Shown here: one piece after another, positions 1-8,967 of the stretch
Layout of the letters: each line of letters starts with the position of its first letter
How positions within the stretch are numbered: position 1 is the first letter of the stretch
NCBI RefSeq assembly: GCF_001467695.1
Contig: NZ_LNYE01000006.1
Location: 186,001-250,000, forward strand
Length of the DNA stretch: 64,000 bases
Origin: Legionella gratiana
GTDB taxonomy: Bacteria > Pseudomonadota > Gammaproteobacteria > Legionellales > Legionellaceae
Direction of reading: 5' to 3'
Program-made: the position numbers and the translations under genes
Notes under the pieces: model-generated
Seen by the model: the letters and a program-made list of their open reading frames with translations, nothing else
The model's database searches: none
What the model was told of the DNA's origin: nothing

Positions 1-18
1 CCTCATTTAACACGTTTT

Positions 19-697
19 ATGTCGCACATGGTTTCAAAATACAAACTATCACGTCGAGAGCTTGTCGAGTTTTTGAAAGAGCACTATGGATTTAATTTAA
101 GTTTAGGCAGCGTGTTTAATAAACAAAAACTTGTCAATAAAGCATTAAATGAGCCAGTCAAGGAGCTCTTAGAGCAAATGAAACAAAGTATATGCGTCAA
201 TATGGATGAAACAAGCCACCGACGAAACGGTACAACTCAATGGCTTTGGGGCATGATGTCACCTAAGGCCGCATTTTTCTCTATTGAAAAATCACGAGGT
301 AAAAAAGTGATTCATCGTCTTATGGCAGGATTTGAACATATTGTTACCTCAGACCGATAAATACTTAGAACAAGGTACTTATACTGACCCTAAACTGAAG
401 ATTGTTCGCTTTTGTAAAAATTTATTAGAGCACTTTTCAGCATTGTGGACTTTTCTTTTTATTCAGGGTGTTGAACCCACCAATAATCATGCAGAACGAT
501 GTCTAAGACCCGCGGTGATTTGGCGTAAAAAATCGTTTGGAACTCGTTCTGATTATGGTTCGGACTACGTAGCAAAAACAATGTCTTTCATTATGACCTG
601 TAAGCTGCAAGCAAGAAACTCTTTTGAGTTCCTTAAAGAATCCATGACCGCTCTTTTTGAAAATAAGGACGCCCCTAAGTTAATAATTTTAAACTAG
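19..697 (+). pseudogene. IS66-family transposase remnant (internally deleted, frameshifted)
   Basis: Two overlapping reading frames (19-360 and 332-697) together resemble an IS66-type transposase. The first carries the catalytic-core start, with NMDETSHRRNG followed by a WLWG segment, and breaks at VTSDR-stop just where the core should continue. The second frame resumes at TDKYLEQGTYTDPK and contains the conserved C-terminal EPTNNHAERCLRP and the FGTRSDYGSDYVA segment. About one hundred central residues normally found between these blocks are missing, so the junction is both a deletion and a frameshift. The 5' end runs off the window or is also truncated. No terminal inverted repeats could be identified. 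It cannot encode an active transposase. It marks the left edge of the envelope-polymer island, which fits past insertion activity there. Confidence 0.85.
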
Positions 698-724
698 GGG
701 GCTGAGCTATTACGCATTATCATT

Positions 725-2944
725 TTAATCGCCTGATTTTTTTCGGAATATTCTCAAAATAAGACCGATAATAATTAAGGCAAGAAACGTAGCTAGCACG
801 TATAAAACCAAATGCGAAGTAATCTGGGTGACTTTTTTCATGGTTGCTTCAGATTCTGTTTGGCTTTGTATATCTTCTGGTGACAAACTCGTAAAGCTTC
901 CATTTTCAAATGATACTGCAAGATTTCCTGAAAGCGATTCTCGTTTAAAACCATTATCCAAGAGTCGTACGGCAAGATTCAGATCTGCAGGGGAATAACC
1001 ATAAAGGATCATCTGATGAGTATTTGGATCGGTTTCCTTTTCCCAAATTCTTGCAAAGCCTATTCCCTGACTTTCTAAAAATGCATTTTCAAAAACAGAT
1101 TTATCTATATCAGTAAGCACCGGATCTTTGGTATTTTTCAAAGAAACTAGGAAGTTCTTGAACAGTTTTTTCAGATCCTCAATGAATAATGAATGGCTCT
1201 TTGCGGTTGTGAAAAGTAAAGTATTGTAAGAAGCGATCTTAGATTTTTCAAATTTGGAGTGATTTAGCAGTGCAAGAGAGGTATTATTTTTCAAATTGGA
1301 TGAAAAATTTATTAAGTTATTGATCAATTTTTTATTGTTGTAGGCTTCTTCTTCAGAGGGCAGTGATACAAATACATTTCCCGTCATCAAAGAGGGCCAA
1401 TCTTTGAGTTGAGGCCTATCTAATATATCTTCATCCTCACTGCTGAATTCTAAATTGCTGTTCTGATAAATAATTCCCCAAGCTTGAGCCAGATAATCTT
1501 TAGAGCACCATGAGCTGGCTAAAGACAAAACAAAGTTAATTGTTAAGTTATTTTTTCCTACCACTAAATTATTGGCCGGAAGTGGAAGTTTCAGAGTTTT
1601 AATGCCTTCCGAATCTGGAACCAACTCTACTCCACCAATAGGTACTCCATTTAAGTTAACACTCAGACTAGATAATTTTATTTTTTCAAGAAATGGACTA
1701 TGACTATATACAAGATTTAATGAGTTATTTTTTCCAAAAAACTGGGTTGGAAGATTAAATTGGTAAGATAATGCATTTTGCCCTACTCCAAAAACCATAT
1801 TATCTTTATAACCTAAATCCTGAAAAGTAATTGAAGATCGATTTTCGAGATTGTCAGGGAGATCTATTTTATTCTTAACCAAAAAAAATGATGGGTTGTT
1901 TACCATCTTTTGCATCAAACCAGAACGAAGTGTACGGATGGTGTTATTTAAGCCTTCTGTAGAATTTGAAGAAATAACTAATAGTGGTTGTTGTTGATAT
2001 TGAGTTAACCAGATAAAACCACTATTTTCTGGCAACACAGTTCCATCTAAATTCACCCACTGTCGATTTTTTAATCGTAATAAACCAGGTTGACCAATAG
2101 CTGTAAAATCCACATTATCCGCTGTAGCAGCAAGCACAGCAGGATGTGAAAGTGTTTTTTGTCCTAGCTCGTTTACATGGATTAAATCAAAACTCACCCC
2201 ACGCCAACTTGCTTTTTGGGCAAGGATATTTGCAAAATCAAAATAAGGAAAGAACGAAGTATCAGTTAAACGATTTGGCAATAATAGGGTAACTACATCT
2301 TTGTATGGAGCATCTAGGTGGATAAAAGGTTGGGGGAAATTGACTAGCGCTGGCGTCCAATCGGATTTCATATAATGATAGACAATATCTGAGTTTCCTG
2401 AAATTGCAACCCAGTTCCCTTTATTTTCAGTATCCTGACAGATTTTATCACCTATTTTAAACCATCCATTCAAATTAATTGTAGTTACTTTAGGCGAAAT
2501 ATATTCTTTAGGTATAGTTACATTCCAGTGAATCGGTTGCTGTTTATCTTTAGTGAGAAATATAGAGTCAATGGGAACATCACCAACACTCAGAGTTAAA
2601 GTTGATGTATTTTCAAGCAAAGGTGAGTGTTGAAATATTAAATTTAAATCGAGGTTATTAACCTGCCAATTTTTAGGAATAGGGATATAAAAATTAAAGG
2701 ATGGTCTGTTTCCCTGCATCACTACGGTTTCAACTTTTATAAGCTTATTGAGTTTAAAGCTTCTTGTGTTGCTTGTAGCTACAGGAGAAGTTGGATTTTC
2801 AGCTGATATAGCCGTATTTAATGCTAATAGCCATGAAAGCAAAAAAAAGCTAATTGTATATAAAATCGTCTTAGAACCAATCAATCTGAAAAAATGATGA
2901 GCATTACTATCCCTATTTCGTTTTCGCATATTTCTAATGTTCAT
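725..2944 (-). CDS. BcsB-like polysaccharide synthase periplasmic subunit
   Basis: A 739-residue protein with an N-terminal hydrophobic signal or anchor (about residues 28-48), a long periplasmic region, and one C-terminal transmembrane helix (about 708-732) followed by a basic tail. This is the architecture of BcsB, the periplasmic partner of cellulose synthase that guides the nascent glycan. Segments typical of the family include the LNLIFQHSPLL and LNLVYSHSPFLEK type strands, the WC-containing segment SLASSWCSKDY and TEGLNNTIRTLRSGL. It is the last gene of a minus-strand set after NfrA- and NfrB-like genes, 103 bp downstream of the glycosyltransferase. No BcsA or BcsC is nearby, so it probably serves the NfrB-type synthase rather than cellulose. 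The family call is good; the polymer handled is inferred. Confidence 0.75.
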   Translation of the reverse strand: MNIRNMRKRNRDSNAHHFFRLIGSKTILYTISFFLLSWLLALNTAISAENPTSPVATSNTRSFKLNKLIKVETVVMQGNRPSFNFYIPIPKNWQVNNLDLNLIFQHSPLLENTSTLTLSVGDVPIDSIFLTKDKQQPIHWNVTIPKEYISPKVTTINLNGWFKIGDKICQDTENKGNWVAISGNSDIVYHYMKSDWTPALVNFPQPFIHLDAPYKDVVTLLLPNRLTDTSFFPYFDFANILAQKASWRGVSFDLIHVNELGQKTLSHPAVLAATADNVDFTAIGQPGLLRLKNRQWVNLDGTVLPENSGFIWLTQYQQQPLLVISSNSTEGLNNTIRTLRSGLMQKMVNNPSFFLVKNKIDLPDNLENRSSITFQDLGYKDNMVFGVGQNALSYQFNLPTQFFGKNNSLNLVYSHSPFLEKIKLSSLSVNLNGVPIGGVELVPDSEGIKTLKLPLPANNLVVGKNNLTINFVLSLASSWCSKDYLAQAWGIIYQNSNLEFSSEDEDILDRPQLKDWPSLMTGNVFVSLPSEEEAYNNKKLINNLINFSSNLKNNTSLALLNHSKFEKSKIASYNTLLFTTAKSHSLFIEDLKKLFKNFLVSLKNTKDPVLTDIDKSVFENAFLESQGIGFARIWEKETDPNTHQMILYGYSPADLNLAVRLLDNGFKRESLSGNLAVSFENGSFTSLSPEDIQSQTESEATMKKVTQITSHLVLYVLATFLALIIIGLILRIFRKKSGD

Positions 2945-3047
2945 TGTTATTTCCTATAATTTGATACTGTATCAGAAGATCTTCTGCTTTTGAATCTCAT
3001 CACAATTTGTAACTCTATAAATTTAAATTAATTATATTGTATCTGTG

Positions 3048-4883
3048 TTAATATAAGAGCAAAAGCCTAGCTCGCAGAGGGGCTACTCTATGACGGATCT
3101 CATTTCGAAATTGTTTATCTGGTATATCTTCCAGGCCAATAGAAACTATTCCTTCATCAATACTGATTAGCAAACAATGGTGGTCAAGTAACCAATAATA
3201 GTTTTCTGTAGGGATCTCTGCTAATTGGTTCTGATGCAGTACTGGCAAATTCTTCTTTCTCACAAGTTGCATGTTGTATTGCAAGGCAAGAACTGACAAA
3301 AGTGTTTCTTCATCAATATCTTTATTTTTAATAAGAATTTTCCCAATTTTTTCACCTGTTTCTTTCTGTTGCTTTAACGCATGAACTAAGCGTTCAGTTT
3401 TTATTTGATGTTTTTCTATCAATAAATCTCCCACATGAAGCTCATACTGAGCGAGTAAATCTGGTCCCGGGAAAAAATTATCTGTTTTATCCCATTTGGG
3501 TACGACTTTAGGTTTGTGCTTAATAAAAAACTGACTATAAGCTCTTATAAGAACATGCGCATAAAGAATATTGGAATAAATGGTACGAAATGGGCAAGTT
3601 AGCGCTGGTAACAATCCATAAACTCGATAAACTCCAATTACGCGCTGCAAAATTCGGTCAATCATAAAAAAAGTATCTGCCACAATCAAATACCATACCC
3701 ATGGATTCAAATGCAACATCATTTCCAGCGTCAAATAACCGGGAACAAAAAGGGAGTAAATATAGAAAATAAACCAGAAAATAAATAATACATATCCACA
3801 CATGTTAATAATATGTGAAATGGCTGCTTTTCTATCATGAAATAGAGTGTATTTTATCGCAAAACTTCCAGGCCATCCTGAATAATACCATTCCTGAAAA
3901 GCAATACCGATAGTCCAGCGTGTTCGCTGACGCACAGAAGCAGAATATTCCATGACGCGTAATGAGCGAGTAGCAACCAACATTTTTTTTGTGCGATAGA
4001 CCGTTTTTCCCCAAAAAAGCAACGAAGGTTTCGAAACAATACGTTTGACCCAAAAAGTCATAAAGATAGTGTTTAACCGGTGCACTTTTAATTTAAGTGC
4101 ACAACTATAATCTTCTGTTAAACTGAACAAGGAAAAGGGTTCACCATTATTATGAAGTGCGAGTGTTTCTAAAGCCTTACGTGAAAAACCGGTTCCTACA
4201 CCTGCCGATGGAATAAATCCATGAAGTAACTCCCTAACCACAAGGTCTTTGGTATGGATTTCTGCAAACTCATCATTATATGTCCAATGAGTTATGTATT
4301 TCATCGAAATAGGCAAAGGAACAACAGGAAGCTGGACCATATCTTTACGAGGTATAACATAGTTGTATAATTTGAAAGATAAAGGATCTATGACATCTTC
4401 TGTGTCATGCATTACAAAAATTTCATATTTTATATTTAATTCTTGTTCACGATTTTGGATATATTTATACATGGAATTTAAATTTTTTGCTTTAGTCGTA
4501 GGCCCTGGCAAAGGTGAAAAAACACAAAAAATGTTGGGAAATATGTCCTGAACTTCTCTAATTACTGCGACTGTATCTGGATCGTTGGAATATACACCTA
4601 TAAATATATCGTAGTTTTCATATTTGATTTTATCAAGGTTGTACCTCAGCATATTGGCAATCGCAGGTTCGTGCCAACAAGCAATCATAAGCGCAATTCT
4701 TTGTTCAGGAACTTCAAACAACTGTTTTAAATTCAATGGCGTATATTTTTTCATTTTTAATCTACGCCAGGGAAAATAAATCCAGTATACTAAATCAATA
4801 AAAAAATCATCTAATCCCGAGATGAAAAAGAAAACAGCCGCAAACATGAGAAAATACCACATCCAGAAAAAAAGAAAATCCAT
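3048..4883 (-). CDS. nfrB: NfrB-like membrane glycosyltransferase with C-terminal MshEN-type domain
   Basis: A 611-residue inner-membrane family 2 glycosyltransferase. There is one N-terminal TM helix (about 5-35), then a cytosolic GT-A domain with HDTED (residues 159-163), TED (256-258) and QRTRW (319-323). These match the D, DxD, TED and Q/RxxRW motifs of processive synthases. Two or more TM helices lie around 355-405, and the C-terminal 480-611 region resembles the T2SSE-N/MshEN domain. Two 24-residue MshEN-like repeats are visible at 483-506 and 512-535 (VGDLLIEKHQI... and IGKILIKNKDI...). This order is that of E. coli NfrB, whose MshEN domain binds c-di-GMP and which makes an N-acetylmannosamine-based glycan used by phage N4. 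A strong RBS (GGGGGAAG) precedes the ATG. Substrate is inferred from family and from nearby wecB. Confidence 0.8.
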   Translation of the reverse strand: MDFLFFWMWYFLMFAAVFFFISGLDDFFIDLVYWIYFPWRRLKMKKYTPLNLKQLFEVPEQRIALMIACWHEPAIANMLRYNLDKIKYENYDIFIGVYSNDPDTVAVIREVQDIFPNIFCVFSPLPGPTTKAKNLNSMYKYIQNREQELNIKYEIFVMHDTEDVIDPLSFKLYNYVIPRKDMVQLPVVPLPISMKYITHWTYNDEFAEIHTKDLVVRELLHGFIPSAGVGTGFSRKALETLALHNNGEPFSLFSLTEDYSCALKLKVHRLNTIFMTFWVKRIVSKPSLLFWGKTVYRTKKMLVATRSLRVMEYSASVRQRTRWTIGIAFQEWYYSGWPGSFAIKYTLFHDRKAAISHIINMCGYVLFIFWFIFYIYSLFVPGYLTLEMMLHLNPWVWYLIVADTFFMIDRILQRVIGVYRVYGLLPALTCPFRTIYSNILYAHVLIRAYSQFFIKHKPKVVPKWDKTDNFFPGPDLLAQYELHVGDLLIEKHQIKTERLVHALKQQKETGEKIGKILIKNKDIDEETLLSVLALQYNMQLVRKKNLPVLHQNQLAEIPTENYYWLLDHHCLLISIDEGIVSIGLEDIPDKQFRNEIRHRVAPLRARLLLLY

Positions 4884-4913
4884 TCTTCCCCCGTCATCGC
4901 GCTATTTAACTAT

Positions 4914-5175
4914 TTAATAAAAGTTTGGATTGATTCCTTTAATATTACAAGGTAGTGCCTCTATTTTTAACAAATCTAGCATATCGCCAATTGTATATGG
5001 ATCCCGAAATTTGTAATAGTGAGCGGAAAAACCGTTACATTTCTCCAAATTTCTCGACACAAACAAATCGCATGCCCACATCAATGATTTTTTAAACGGC
5101 CATGTATAGATCTACCTTATATCCTATCAGGATTTCTTCTTATTCACTATTTTTTCGCTTCAATGTACCTGCCAT
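4914..5175 (-). pseudogene. possible small or broken gene between nfrA and nfrB
   Basis: The 318-bp gap inside the nfrA-nfrB unit is not empty. A frame ending at 4914 reads a plausible protein tail from an ATG at 5081 (55 residues, MWACDLFVSRNLEKCNGFSA and onward, ending GINPNFY). The same frame stays open about ten codons further upstream (YTWPFKKSL) before a TAG. A second frame starting at 5175 begins MAGTLKRKNSE, meets a stop, then continues EEILIGYKVDLYMAV. The two frames could be joined near 5100-5110 by one frameshift plus one stop suppression. I read this as either a decayed gene or a 55-residue small protein. The product family is not recognised. Confidence 0.3.
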
Positions 5176-5201
5176 AACAAGTAATTAATTTATCTTCAAA
5201 G

Positions 5202-7643
5202 CTAAAATCGATAATACATTTCAAACATAGCTACATTGGAAGCATAGCTTGATCCATAGGGGTTTATTTCGGGACCATTTACTTTTATATATTGACCAAA
5301 TCTTCTTTCAAGGCGAAATGCAACCGGCCAAGTATTATTAGGAACGATCGCGATCCCTGGTCCATATTCAACTAGGTTATTGTAAAAATATTTATTCGTA
5401 TCAACGATAAGAAATCCTCTAGCATACGCGATGAGACTCATATTGCGATATTGCATGACTCGATATCCTTTTCGAATACGACCGTAGGTAATCCAATCAT
5501 TTTGGTATCTGGAAAACCAGGAAGAATCCCCATAAAAATCATCTGCTTGGGAAAAAGGAAACACTATGCGCTCAGCATAACTAGGTAGCGGCCCCCAGTA
5601 ATACCATGATAAGACACCACCGCGCCTATCATCTCGCCAACGATCCCTGTTCCTATATATAAGATCGTAGGCCATTCCTGCTTCAAAATAAAATATAAGG
5701 GGAATTTTTGTATTAGTGTAATATCGAATTCCAGCACCGTTCAAAATATAATTGTCATCATAAATACTAGGTAGCTGTCCATTACCCCCACTTTGTGAGC
5801 GACTATCTTTATTTATGTAATTATTATAATAGACCTCAATTTGATTTCGTTTACCAAAGCTTCGTCCAACACGTAAGTGTTCAGGAATTACAAACAGAGA
5901 AAATCGGCTATATTCAAAAGGCGCAGACCAAATATCGGCAAACCAAGGCGGATTGAAAAACTGGAACCGTTGACTGCCTAAATTAATCATAGCCTTATAG
6001 CTTTTATCTCTGATATCAGAGTCATGAGAGGGAAACGCTTTTTTGAACCATAAAAAGGCATCTCGCTTTTTTCCTAAGTCATCAAATAAATAACCAATTT
6101 GTAATGCTAGATCATAGCTTTCAGGTTGCAATTCCCAAGCCTTGATAAGATAGCTTACAGCCTGTGCATTATTTTTTTCGCGAATCATTAAAAAACCCAT
6201 TTCCCGGAGGGCACGATAATCATTAGGATAGTGTTTTAGAACCTGTTCCAGTATTTTTTGGGCTTGTTGTGGATGTTCTTTTTGTAGCGCATAATAATTA
6301 TTCATTAAGTGGTCATAAAGGGATAATGGAGCTTTTGCATTTTCATTTCCTACCGTTAACATTCGTAAGCCAGTGCGTGCTTTATTGATAACGGCTGGGT
6401 TGGAGGATTTTAATGCTAAACTAAAAAACTCTTGCGCTTTTTTATTTTCTTTTAATAAAGAATATACGTAAGCTCCTTGCAAGGTAATATCCCAATTATG
6501 ACTATCGATCTGGTGGGCTTTGAGAATGTAAGGGAGTGCTTTTTCTGGTTGGTGCTCCTTAAGAAAAAAATAACCCATTTCCATCTGTAAAGTTGCATTT
6601 TCAGGCTGCTTCTTAATAATTTCTGATAGAATCTTTACTGCTTCTTTTGTTCTTCGTTCCCTCAAAATGTAATAGATGTCTTCGGGCGTTAACTTATCGG
6701 GTAATTGTGTTGAAACAATACCTTTTTCCAGCATATCCAATAAGTTTTTAGCCTGATTTTTAATCTTATCATCTGAGGACTTAGCGCCTTGCGAGAGCCA
6801 ATATTCAGCTTGAGGGAGATTTCCGGAACGTAACCAAGCCTCTCCAAGAAGGCTCAAAAGCTCGTCATCATGCTTAATGGACCACGCTTTGGAAAAAAGA
6901 ACAATGGCATCTTTATAATCATTTTCCCGCAATTTTTGGATCCCTTTTTCTCGAATCATTAATACATTGTTTGGATACAACGAAAGAATATGGTCAAGAA
7001 ATATTTTTGCCTGTTTAGGATTAAACTTTAATAGCACATGGTAAGTGTGAGCTTGAGTCTGATCCGTGGTAACGGGAATATTACTATTGATGCCCATATT
7101 TCTTACTACTGTTTTCGCGGCAGTAGAGATTATTGCTAATCGTTTTTCAAGAGGCGTTCTAGATTTTTTTTTGGCGTAGCGATCTAAAATATCCTGAGCT
7201 TTAATACCGTTTATTCCTTTATTGGTTGCAGCAACCTCACGAAAATATTTAAGTGCCTCTTCATATTGATGGAGTGAGTTTAGCGTATAGCCTATTTGCA
7301 TTGTATAATCAGAATTTTCGGGATTAATCCGATGTGCAGCTTTTAAATAAACTAGAGCCTCTTGGTAATTTTCTTCCTGCAACAACAAATACCCAAGTTC
7401 AGATTGTATCAGCTCGTTGTCTGGAAACTTTTGCGCTGCTTGCAACAAAATCATCCTTGCCGATGAAGGATCTTTTAGCCTTAATGAATAATAATCGGTA
7501 AGAAGGGTATTAGCATTTGATTCATTAGTAGATGATGCATGCAAATATCCAATATGCAATATAAATACAAAAGGCCCCACAAAGAGCAGCAATATAATAG
7601 CATTTCGTAAAAAAACCAACCATGAAATAAAAAACTTCATCAA
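5202..7643 (-). CDS. nfrA: NfrA-like TPR outer-membrane polysaccharide export protein
   Basis: An 813-residue exported protein with a hydrophobic N-terminal signal (about residues 8-34). A long array of TPR-type helical repeats runs from about 45 to 570 (for example IQSELGYLLLQEENYQEAL, LQMEMGYFFLKEHQPEKAL and LREMGFLMIREKNNAQAV). The C-terminal region of about 240 residues is rich in aromatic and alternating residues and ends in MYYRF. A terminal Phe of that kind is typical of outer-membrane beta-barrels. TPR scaffold plus C-terminal barrel matches NfrA (phage N4 adsorption protein A) and resembles BcsC/PgaA-type export porins. It is first in the minus-strand nfrA-nfrB-bcsB-like unit and divergent from wecB, with 98 bp between the start codons. 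It probably conducts the NfrB-made glycan across the outer membrane. Confidence 0.8.
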   Translation of the reverse strand: MMKFFISWLVFLRNAIILLLFVGPFVFILHIGYLHASSTNESNANTLLTDYYSLRLKDPSSARMILLQAAQKFPDNELIQSELGYLLLQEENYQEALVYLKAAHRINPENSDYTMQIGYTLNSLHQYEEALKYFREVAATNKGINGIKAQDILDRYAKKKSRTPLEKRLAIISTAAKTVVRNMGINSNIPVTTDQTQAHTYHVLLKFNPKQAKIFLDHILSLYPNNVLMIREKGIQKLRENDYKDAIVLFSKAWSIKHDDELLSLLGEAWLRSGNLPQAEYWLSQGAKSSDDKIKNQAKNLLDMLEKGIVSTQLPDKLTPEDIYYILRERRTKEAVKILSEIIKKQPENATLQMEMGYFFLKEHQPEKALPYILKAHQIDSHNWDITLQGAYVYSLLKENKKAQEFFSLALKSSNPAVINKARTGLRMLTVGNENAKAPLSLYDHLMNNYYALQKEHPQQAQKILEQVLKHYPNDYRALREMGFLMIREKNNAQAVSYLIKAWELQPESYDLALQIGYLFDDLGKKRDAFLWFKKAFPSHDSDIRDKSYKAMINLGSQRFQFFNPPWFADIWSAPFEYSRFSLFVIPEHLRVGRSFGKRNQIEVYYNNYINKDSRSQSGGNGQLPSIYDDNYILNGAGIRYYTNTKIPLIFYFEAGMAYDLIYRNRDRWRDDRRGGVLSWYYWGPLPSYAERIVFPFSQADDFYGDSSWFSRYQNDWITYGRIRKGYRVMQYRNMSLIAYARGFLIVDTNKYFYNNLVEYGPGIAIVPNNTWPVAFRLERRFGQYIKVNGPEINPYGSSYASNVAMFEMYYRF

Positions 7644-7741
7644 TATTGAGAATCCATTTTAGCTTTAATATTTACTATAATTACATTCGATAGTTGTTTA
7701 CAATAATTTTTTGTATTTATGTTTACGTCAAGGTAATTATA

Positions 7742-8854
7742 ATGAGAAAAAAAAATATTGTCTGTATTTGTGGAACACGACCTGAAGTTATTAAGTTTGT
7801 TTCTATTGTAAGAGCGCTGGAAAAAACTGATTGGGCTAATGTTATTTTAGTCTCTACAGGCCAACATCGTGAAATGCTAGATCAGAAATTAGGCTATTTT
7901 GATTTAAAACCAAAACGCGACTTGAATCTGATGCAACCTAATCAGCAACTCGCCCAATTGACCGCGCGATTAATCGCTGCAATTGATGAAGCCCTAAAAA
8001 AAGAAGCTGTTGATTTAATTCTGGTACAGGGAGATACAAGCACGACTTTAGCCGCAGCTATGGTTGCTTTTTTCAACAAAATTCCATTAGGTTATATTGA
8101 ATCGGGATTACGCTCTGGAGACATTCTTCATCCATTTCCTGAAGAAATGAATCGTATTCTTATATGTCGTCTTGCCACACTTAATTTCGCTGCCACCGAA
8201 AAAGCGAAACAAAATCTTTTAGCAGAGGGAATTCATGCTGATTCTATCTATGTTACAGGAAATACGAGTATTGACATCCTATTAGAAGAGGCCAAAAAGC
8301 CAATTACTCTAAAGATCCCAATAGATTCGGGCAAAAAATTGATTTTTGTTACGACTCATCGACGAGAAAACTTTGGAGAGCCCCTAGTACATATTTGCCA
8401 AGGAATACGTAAGTTTGTTGACCTAAATAATACAGTTCAGGTAGTTATCCCAGTTCACAAGAACCCGAATGTTTATGAAGTGATACACAGAATTTTAGGC
8501 AATCATCCACAGATACTGCTCACAGATCCTCTTGACTATGATCAGCAGGTTGCTTTGATGAAAGCCAGTTACTTTATTATGACTGATTCAGGTGGTATTC
8601 AAGAAGAAGCTCCAACATTTGGTAAGCCTCTTTTGGTATTACGGGAAAATACTGATAGGCCGGAGGGTATTGAGGAAGGTGTCGCTCAAATCATTGGTAC
8701 GTCAACAGATTCTGTTTTTAATGCGGCATGCACGTTGTTGCAAAACCGCGCATTATGGGAAAAAATGGCTCGAAAAACAATGCCTTATGGTGATGGCCAT
8801 GCCGCTGAAAGAATTATCGAAATTATTAGAAACTGGTTTACCATATCTCACTAA
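7742..8854 (+). CDS. wecB: UDP-N-acetylglucosamine 2-epimerase (non-hydrolysing)
   Basis: Interconverts UDP-GlcNAc and UDP-ManNAc in the cytoplasm. Characteristic segments are CGTRPEVIKF near the N-terminus, STGQHREML, VQGDTSTTLAAAM, YIESGLRSGD, FPEEMNRIL, VTGNTSIDIL, THRRENFGEP, VIPVHKNPNV and the UDP-binding DSGGIQEEAP...RENTDRPEG block. The Asp, two Glu and His used by the E. coli enzyme all have counterparts in these blocks. I choose the ATG at 7742 over the upstream in-frame ATG at 7694. It is preceded by AAGG at 8-nt spacing and gives 370 residues, the usual size. It is divergent from nfrA and followed by the MBL-Rieske gene. In E. coli, WecB supplies UDP-ManNAc for the NfrB glycan, so adjacency here is meaningful. 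It could also serve other surface glycans. Confidence 0.9.
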   Translation: MRKKNIVCICGTRPEVIKFVSIVRALEKTDWANVILVSTGQHREMLDQKLGYFDLKPKRDLNLMQPNQQLAQLTARLIAAIDEALKKEAVDLILVQGDTSTTLAAAMVAFFNKIPLGYIESGLRSGDILHPFPEEMNRILICRLATLNFAATEKAKQNLLAEGIHADSIYVTGNTSIDILLEEAKKPITLKIPIDSGKKLIFVTTHRRENFGEPLVHICQGIRKFVDLNNTVQVVIPVHKNPNVYEVIHRILGNHPQILLTDPLDYDQQVALMKASYFIMTDSGGIQEEAPTFGKPLLVLRENTDRPEGIEEGVAQIIGTSTDSVFNAACTLLQNRALWEKMARKTMPYGDGHAAERIIEIIRNWFTISH

Positions 8855-8967
8855 TTCACCTATTTTATGAAGAAGGATGCACGAACACAGAATTTTTAGA
8901 ACAGAATTGTAGTTTTTTAACTTGTGTCCTATTCTTAATATCATAGAACATCACTTAATTTAAAGAC

